Positions 59,824-64,000 of a stretch of DNA of 64,000 bases are shown one piece after another. The notes beneath the pieces were generated by a model. It was not told the DNA's origin, ran no database searches, and saw only the letters and a program-made list of their open reading frames with translations. The position numbers and the translations under genes were made by a program. The DNA is from Larkinella insperata (GTDB taxonomy: Bacteria > Bacteroidota > Bacteroidia > Cytophagales > Spirosomataceae). Where the stretch lies: positions 5,725,501-5,789,500 of the forward strand of contig NZ_CP110973.1 in the NCBI RefSeq assembly GCF_026248825.1. Reading direction: 5' to 3'. Position 1 is the first letter of the stretch. The number at the start of each line of letters is the position of its first letter.

Positions 59824-61062
59824 TTGAACGCTGTACGTCTGACCCCTCCTGCCGGGCCTATCCGGGCTACCATCCCGTTGGCTTCTTCCAAAAGTGAAAG
59901 CAACCGCGCCCTGATCATCAACGCGCTGACCGGGTTTCGCGGTACGCTGCACAATGTTTCGGCCGCCCGCGACTCACAGACCATGATCCGGTTGCTGAAA
60001 TCGGAAGACCCCGTGGCCGATGTCCTGGATGCCGGAACGACCATGCGGTTTCTGACGGCTTACTTTGCCGCAACGGGTCAGCACAAAACCCTCACCGGAA
60101 CGCCCCGCATGTGCGAGCGACCCATCGGCATCCTGGTCGATGCGCTGCGGACCCTGGGTGCGGACATTGAATACCTGAAAAACGAAGGCTTTCCGCCCCT
60201 GAAAACCAACGGCTTTGCCGCCAACGGCACCAACCGGCTGGCCATCCGGGGCGACGTGAGCAGCCAGTATATTTCGGCCCTGCTGATGATTGCCCCCACC
60301 CTGCCCGACGGCCTGACGCTCGAGCTAACCGGCGAGGTGGGTTCCCGCCCGTACATCGAAATGACGCTGCGGCAGATGGAGCACTTTGGAGTCACGAGCG
60401 TGGCCGACTGGACCCATAAAACCATTACCGTTCCCCCAACACCGTACACCCCGACCGATTACGCCGTCGAATCCGACTGGTCGGGGGCGAGCTACTGGTT
60501 TAGTATGCTGGCGCTGGCGGAAGACGAATCCTCGGAAATCGAACTGCTCGGGTTGAAAGAAGACTCGTTGCAGGGCGACAGTGCCATCGTCGACATCATG
60601 CGGCCACTGGGTGTGGAAAGCACCTTCACCAGCCAGGGGGTCCAGCTGACGAAAATTCCGGCCCAGTCCTCCCTGGCGTGGGACTTTACGGACTGCCCGG
60701 ATCTGGCCCAGACCGTGGCTGTTTGCTGCGCCGTTAAAAATATTCCGCTGACGCTGACGGGCATCGAAAGCCTGAAAATCAAGGAAACCGACCGCGTTCT
60801 GGCCCTGCAGACCGAGTTGAAAAAGGTCGGCGCCGAACTGGTGGAGGTCGAGAAAAACACCCGCTACGAAGTCCGTCAAATTGTCGAAGTGTCCGATACC
60901 CCGACGTTTGCAACTTACGACGATCACCGTATGGCGATGGCGTTTGCCCCAGTTGCCATGCGCCGGGAAGTTGTCATCGAAGAACCGGGTGTGGTAGCCA
61001 AATCGTATCCCTCCTTCTGGGACGATATGGCGAAGGTCGCCGACGTACAATTCGCCGGTTGA
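59824..61062 (+). CDS. aroA: EPSP synthase (3-phosphoshikimate 1-carboxyvinyltransferase)
   Basis: 412 residues. It joins shikimate-3-phosphate and PEP to give EPSP in the shikimate route to aromatic amino acids. Motifs: PLASSKSESNRALIINALTG (about 19-38), VLDAGTTMRFLTAYFAATG, ESLKIKETDRVLALQTELKK (about 315-334) and YDDHRMAMAFAPV (about 365). The start is a TTG at 59824; no in-frame ATG precedes it and the promoter fits. It is a lone gene, not in an aro cluster. Copy B of the hairpin element begins within its stop codon. Confidence 0.96.
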   Translation: MNAVRLTPPAGPIRATIPLASSKSESNRALIINALTGFRGTLHNVSAARDSQTMIRLLKSEDPVADVLDAGTTMRFLTAYFAATGQHKTLTGTPRMCERPIGILVDALRTLGADIEYLKNEGFPPLKTNGFAANGTNRLAIRGDVSSQYISALLMIAPTLPDGLTLELTGEVGSRPYIEMTLRQMEHFGVTSVADWTHKTITVPPTPYTPTDYAVESDWSGASYWFSMLALAEDESSEIELLGLKEDSLQGDSAIVDIMRPLGVESTFTSQGVQLTKIPAQSSLAWDFTDCPDLAQTVAVCCAVKNIPLTLTGIESLKIKETDRVLALQTELKKVGAELVEVEKNTRYEVRQIVEVSDTPTFATYDDHRMAMAFAPVAMRREVVIEEPGVVAKSYPSFWDDMAKVADVQFAG

Positions 61063-61260
61063 CCCTCCAACCCCGCCAGGGGTTGACGCTGGATAACCCC
61101 GTACGTAGTGCGGGGAGGACGCAGTGTCGGAGAGGATGCCATCACGCGGAGGGAATCCAGCCTGGCCTCGGACAGCCGGGTGACGAGGGAGGCATCTCAT
61201 ACTGCTCCGCGGGGCACCACCCCTCCCATGCCGCCCCGGGGTTATCCGGGTATCAGGGAC
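61061..61260 (+). repeat. Hairpin-rich dispersed element, copy B
   Basis: It starts at the aroA stop codon (61060-61062). The first hairpin is CAACCCC-gcca-GGGGTTG (61068-61085). GGATAACCCCG (61091-61101) recurs in inverted form as CGGGGTTATCC (61237-61247), bounding about 157 bp. The first 41 bases match copy A at 35 positions. One difference is compensated in the stem (G-C in copy A, C-G in copy B). A CGTACGTAGTGCGGGG hairpin lies between. No credible ORF is inside it. Confidence 0.7.
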
Positions 61261-61356
61261 GGTTTTTCGCGTTTCGTCATTTTTATTTTCATTTCCGGTC
61301 ATATCCCCGCCGGTGCCCGGTACCGACCTTTGTGCTGTACCTAACAAAATCAGCAC

Positions 61357-62277
61357 ATGCAAACGATTTTGGGCGCCGGCGGAACCATCGGCAGCGATTT
61401 AGCGAAAGAACTTCTCCCCTATACCGACCGCATCCGGCTCGTCAGCCGTTCCCCCAAACAAGTCAACCCAACCGACGAACTCTTCCCTGCCGACCTAACC
61501 GACCGCGACCAGGTGTTTAAAGCCGTCGAAGGCTCTGAGGTGGTCTACCTGACCGTTGGTTTTGAATACAGCATCAAAATCTGGCGAAAAAACTGGCCGT
61601 CTCTGATGCAAAACGTCATGGATGCCTGCAAGCAGTACGGGGCAAAACTGGTGTTTTTCGACAATGTGTACCTGTATGATGCCCACTCCGTGGGACACAT
61701 GACCGAGGAGAATCCCGTCAATCCGATCAGCCAGAAAGGGAAAGTCCGGGCGTCCGTCGCCGAAATGCTGATGGAGGAAGTGAAGCGGGGCACCCTGACC
61801 GCCCTGATTGCCCGGGCCGCCGACTTCTACGGGCCGCACAACGACAAGAGCCTGATGGTGCAAACCGTTGTGCAGAACTTCCAGAAAGGCAAAGCCGCCA
61901 ACTGGTTTGCCCGGACCGACAAGGTCCACTCGTTTACCTACACGCCCGATGCCGCCAAAGCCACGGCCCTGCTCGGCAACACCGCCAGCGCCTACAACCA
62001 GGTCTGGCACCTACCCACCGATCACAGTCGCCTGACCGGCCAACAATGGATCGAATTGGTTGCCCGGGAAATGAATGTAAAGCCCAAAATCATGGCGCTG
62101 CCCACCTGGATGATTCGCCTGATTGGAATTTTTGTGCCCATCATGAGCGAGTTTCCGGAAATGGCGTATCAATACGACCGCGACTACTTTTTTGACAGCA
62201 GTAAATTCGAGAAAGCGTTTGATTTCCGGCCCACCAGCCCGGCCGAAGGGGTAAAGCGCATGGTGGAAGCGAATTAA
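61357..62277 (+). CDS. NAD-dependent epimerase/dehydratase-like protein (SDR)
   Basis: 306 residues with a Rossmann start TILGAGGTIGSDLAKELLPY (residues 3-22) and RLVSRSPKQVNPTDELFPAD next. VVYLTVGFEYSIKIWRKNWP and KLVFFDNVYLYDAHSVGHMT follow, then ALIARAADFYGPHNDKS. The glycine motif is GAGGTIG, an atypical (extended) SDR form as in NmrA or nucleoside-diphosphate-sugar epimerases. The catalytic YxxxK is not clearly seen, so a binding or regulatory role is possible. The cupin gene follows after 205 bases. Confidence 0.88.
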   Translation: MQTILGAGGTIGSDLAKELLPYTDRIRLVSRSPKQVNPTDELFPADLTDRDQVFKAVEGSEVVYLTVGFEYSIKIWRKNWPSLMQNVMDACKQYGAKLVFFDNVYLYDAHSVGHMTEENPVNPISQKGKVRASVAEMLMEEVKRGTLTALIARAADFYGPHNDKSLMVQTVVQNFQKGKAANWFARTDKVHSFTYTPDAAKATALLGNTASAYNQVWHLPTDHSRLTGQQWIELVAREMNVKPKIMALPTWMIRLIGIFVPIMSEFPEMAYQYDRDYFFDSSKFEKAFDFRPTSPAEGVKRMVEAN

Positions 62278-62482
62278 ACGCTTTCAGGGTAGTGGCCAAC
62301 AACCGTTCCGTCAATTCTTAGTGGTCTAAAGCCGTAGCAATTAGTAACTTACCGCTACCTTAGGATACGGCGTCCTGCTGGCTGGTTAGTATTCGTTTCG
62401 TCGGCAGATTCGCCCTGATTTTATCCTGTTCTGGGAATTAATCCGGTTTGCCTTTTCATTCGAAACACAACGGACGAACACC

Positions 62483-63046
62483 ATGAAAAGAACCCGTTTT
62501 ATGGCAGCCCTGCTGAGTATGTCAACGGTACCTACGCTGGCCGTTACCCACCTAAAAAAAACGTTCCAGCGGAGCAAAGGCTTCAAAATCAACGCCGGGG
62601 AAGGTCGCAAGCACGGCCACCTTCGGCTCAAAGGCGTCAATTCGAACGTGCTGGACGTCAAGATTTCGGGTAGTGATACCGACGGCGATCTGGCGATTTT
62701 TGAACAGACCTCGCTGTCGCCGGGCCGGGGAACGCCCCTGCACGTCCACCCGGCGCAGGACGAGATTTTTTACGTGCTGGAGGGAGCGTATTCTTTTCAG
62801 GTCGGTGACGAAAAATACCGTCTGAACGTAGGTGACAGCATTTTTCTGCCCCGGAAGGTGCCCCACGCCTGGACGCAGGTCGCCCAAACCGGCAAGATGC
62901 TTGTGATCCTTCAACCAGCGGGCAAGCTGGAGGATTTCTTCGTCACCATGGCTGCGATGGATCATGACCCCACGCCGGCCGAGGTGGCCAAAACCTTCAG
63001 CGACAACGAGATGCAGGTGGTGGGGCCACCGTTGAAAATTGATTGA
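62483..63046 (+). CDS. Cupin domain-containing protein
   Basis: 187 residues. The start, MKRTRFMAALLSMSTVPTLA, looks like a weak signal peptide, so it may be exported. Cupin motif 1 is PLHVHPAQDEIFYVLEGAYS (about 88-107) and motif 2 VGDSIFLPRKVPHAWTQVAQ, with three His and a Glu available to bind a metal. The C-terminal 30 residues are polar. Function unknown. It is unlike the other cupin in the window (22451) in the flanks, so they are not recent duplicates. Confidence 0.9.
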   Translation: MKRTRFMAALLSMSTVPTLAVTHLKKTFQRSKGFKINAGEGRKHGHLRLKGVNSNVLDVKISGSDTDGDLAIFEQTSLSPGRGTPLHVHPAQDEIFYVLEGAYSFQVGDEKYRLNVGDSIFLPRKVPHAWTQVAQTGKMLVILQPAGKLEDFFVTMAAMDHDPTPAEVAKTFSDNEMQVVGPPLKID

Positions 63047-63145
63047 AAGTAGCGGTAAGCGGTCTTGGTTCACTCGTAAAAGTGAGACGGGTTCTTTTAT
63101 TTAGCTTCTTTCATCGTTTTCATCTACGCACATTTCGCTGACTCT

Positions 63146-64000
63146 ATGCCCAAAATCTACGTCCCGTTCCTGCTTTGCCTGACGCCCTTATTCGCCAGCG
63201 CCCAAGTTCTTACCGATCAGTCGGTCCGCATCAAAAGCATCTCCGAACGGTGGGAACTGGCCGATTCGACCCGGCGCGGCACGTTTCTACTCACTTCGTA
63301 CAAACCTTTTTATGTGACGCTGGGCCGGTGGTCGAGCCACCCGAACCAGCAACCGCGCAGCGAGAATCCGGCTTATACCGTAGCCACACCGGTGGCCTAC
63401 AACAACAACGAAGCAAAGTTTCACCTTAGCTTTAAAACGAAAGTGTTGCAGGGCATTTTCGGGGGCGTGGGCGACCTATGGGTTGGATATACCCAAAAAG
63501 CGCATTGGCAGATTTACAACACCGAAATTTCCAGACCGTTTCGGGAATTGAATTACGAACCGGAGCTGATTTTCAACGTCCCGATTACGTACAAGTTCCT
63601 CGGATTTGAAAGCCGTACGATTGGCGTCGCCTTTAATCACCAGTCGAACGGTCAGGAATTGCCCCGATCGCGGAGTTGGAACCGAATCATGTTTCACACT
63701 TCATTCGAACGAAAAAACTGGCAGGTCACGCTGCGCCCCTGGATTCGGCTGAAAGATGCCGACGATGAGAATCCGGAAATTATGAATTACATTGGACGAG
63801 GAGAAATAACCGTCGTCTACGGCAGCAAACGGCACCAGTTTTATCTGGTCGGTACGCACCCCTTTACGGCTCAGCACCTTAACCGGGGCAGCGCCCAGTT
63901 AAACTGGGTTTTCCAGATTCACGGGCACATCAAAGGCCAGGTGCAACTATCAAGCGGCTATGGTGAGACACTGCTTGATTACAACCACGCCCAAAACACG
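63146..64000 (+). CDS. pldA: Outer membrane phospholipase A (3' end outside window)
   Basis: 285 codons from the ATG at 63146 to the window edge, still open. A signal peptide (MPKIYVPFLLCLTPLFASAQ) precedes the barrel. The OMPLA catalytic pair is intact in NHQSNGQ (His 165, Ser 167), as in the E. coli HxSNG motif. The other family blocks are LFNVPITYKFLG-like strand text, GRGEITVVYGSKRHQFYLVG, RGSAQLNWVFQ and GYGETLLDYNHAQ. It hydrolyses phospholipids in the outer membrane, and in relatives needs calcium and dimerisation. A Bacteroidota-type N-terminal extension of about 45 residues follows the signal. Confidence 0.9.
   Translation, partial: MPKIYVPFLLCLTPLFASAQVLTDQSVRIKSISERWELADSTRRGTFLLTSYKPFYVTLGRWSSHPNQQPRSENPAYTVATPVAYNNNEAKFHLSFKTKVLQGIFGGVGDLWVGYTQKAHWQIYNTEISRPFRELNYEPELIFNVPITYKFLGFESRTIGVAFNHQSNGQELPRSRSWNRIMFHTSFERKNWQVTLRPWIRLKDADDENPEIMNYIGRGEITVVYGSKRHQFYLVGTHPFTAQHLNRGSAQLNWVFQIHGHIKGQVQLSSGYGETLLDYNHAQNT

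Noticed and set aside
61059..61520. 153-codon plus-strand open frame
   Set aside because: It crosses the hairpin element B and the start of the SDR gene in another frame; composition is Arg/Gly/His/Pro-rich as in shadow frames.
1..64000. Genomic island, prophage or defence system
   Set aside because: No integrase, transposase, phage structural or restriction genes were found; housekeeping genes and uniform composition span the window.

Overview
The window is ordinary chromosomal DNA of a Bacteroidota bacterium, most likely a Cytophagales member close to Spirosoma or Larkinella. The grounds are: repeated TAnnTTTG promoter elements, absence of clear Shine-Dalgarno sites, lineage-typical families (DUF4403, DUF2027/Smr, DUF2279, WbqC, an S16 with a long acidic tail, LytS-type kinases with a 7TM sensor, OmpA proteins of Bacteroidota type) and about 54% GC by eye. 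The genus is inferred from gene content only. I see no phage, transposase, CRISPR array, restriction system or tRNA.

Layout. 1-8 kb (minus strand): a Tat-exported Gfo/Idh/MocA oxidoreductase (cut by the window edge), an exported Ppx/GppA-like protein, a GntP gluconate permease, DinB, a LytS-type kinase overlapping a Crp-like regulator, and a LacI repressor. 8-11 kb (plus): two unknown small proteins behind a LacI-type operator pair and a structured leader, then a FrnE-like DsbA and an MFS permease. 11-16.6 kb (minus): two five-bladed-propeller glycosidases, a lipoprotein, VF530, a tiny basic protein on the plus strand, and a B12/radical SAM protein. 16.7-23 kb (plus): serine hydrolase, multi-PAS histidine kinase, ThuA, cupin. 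23-27 kb (minus): aldo/keto reductase, a deacetylase/formyltransferase pair, a PLP desulfhydrase, a lipoprotein. 27-31 kb (plus): RluD, GNAT, and a GT51 transglycosylase with a long AsmA-like front end.

31-41.8 kb (minus): the rpsP-rimM-trmD operon, an OmpA protein, RNase P RNA (about 450 nt), DUF4403, Smr, DUF2279, a VWA protein and FabG. 42-47 kb: a PLC/GDPD-like enzyme, a beta-barrel protein with a truncated tandem copy, and ClpC. 47-57 kb: WbqC, a lipid A-type acyltransferase, a TIM-barrel-like lipoprotein, Sua5, a GT2, YihY, a hotdog thioesterase, MltG, an EamA permease and an Ldh-family dehydrogenase. 57-64 kb (plus): DUF4139, a hypothetical, AroA, an NAD-epimerase-like protein, a cupin, and outer membrane phospholipase A (cut by the right edge).

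The signals that the genes do not explain are mostly non-coding. The clearest are: (i) two 14-16 bp palindromes 149 bp apart between lacI and the two unknown small genes; (ii) a dispersed hairpin-rich element present twice, each time starting at the stop codon of a plus-strand gene or just after it, with a compensatory base-pair change; (iii) a 26 bp perfect inverted repeat between fabG and the VWA gene; (iv) a nested hairpin between rpsP and rimM; and (v) a candidate small RNA near 52.3 kb. Among proteins, the exported Ppx/GppA-like protein, the AsmA-GT51 fusion and the overlapping deacetylase/formyltransferase pair deserve most attention.
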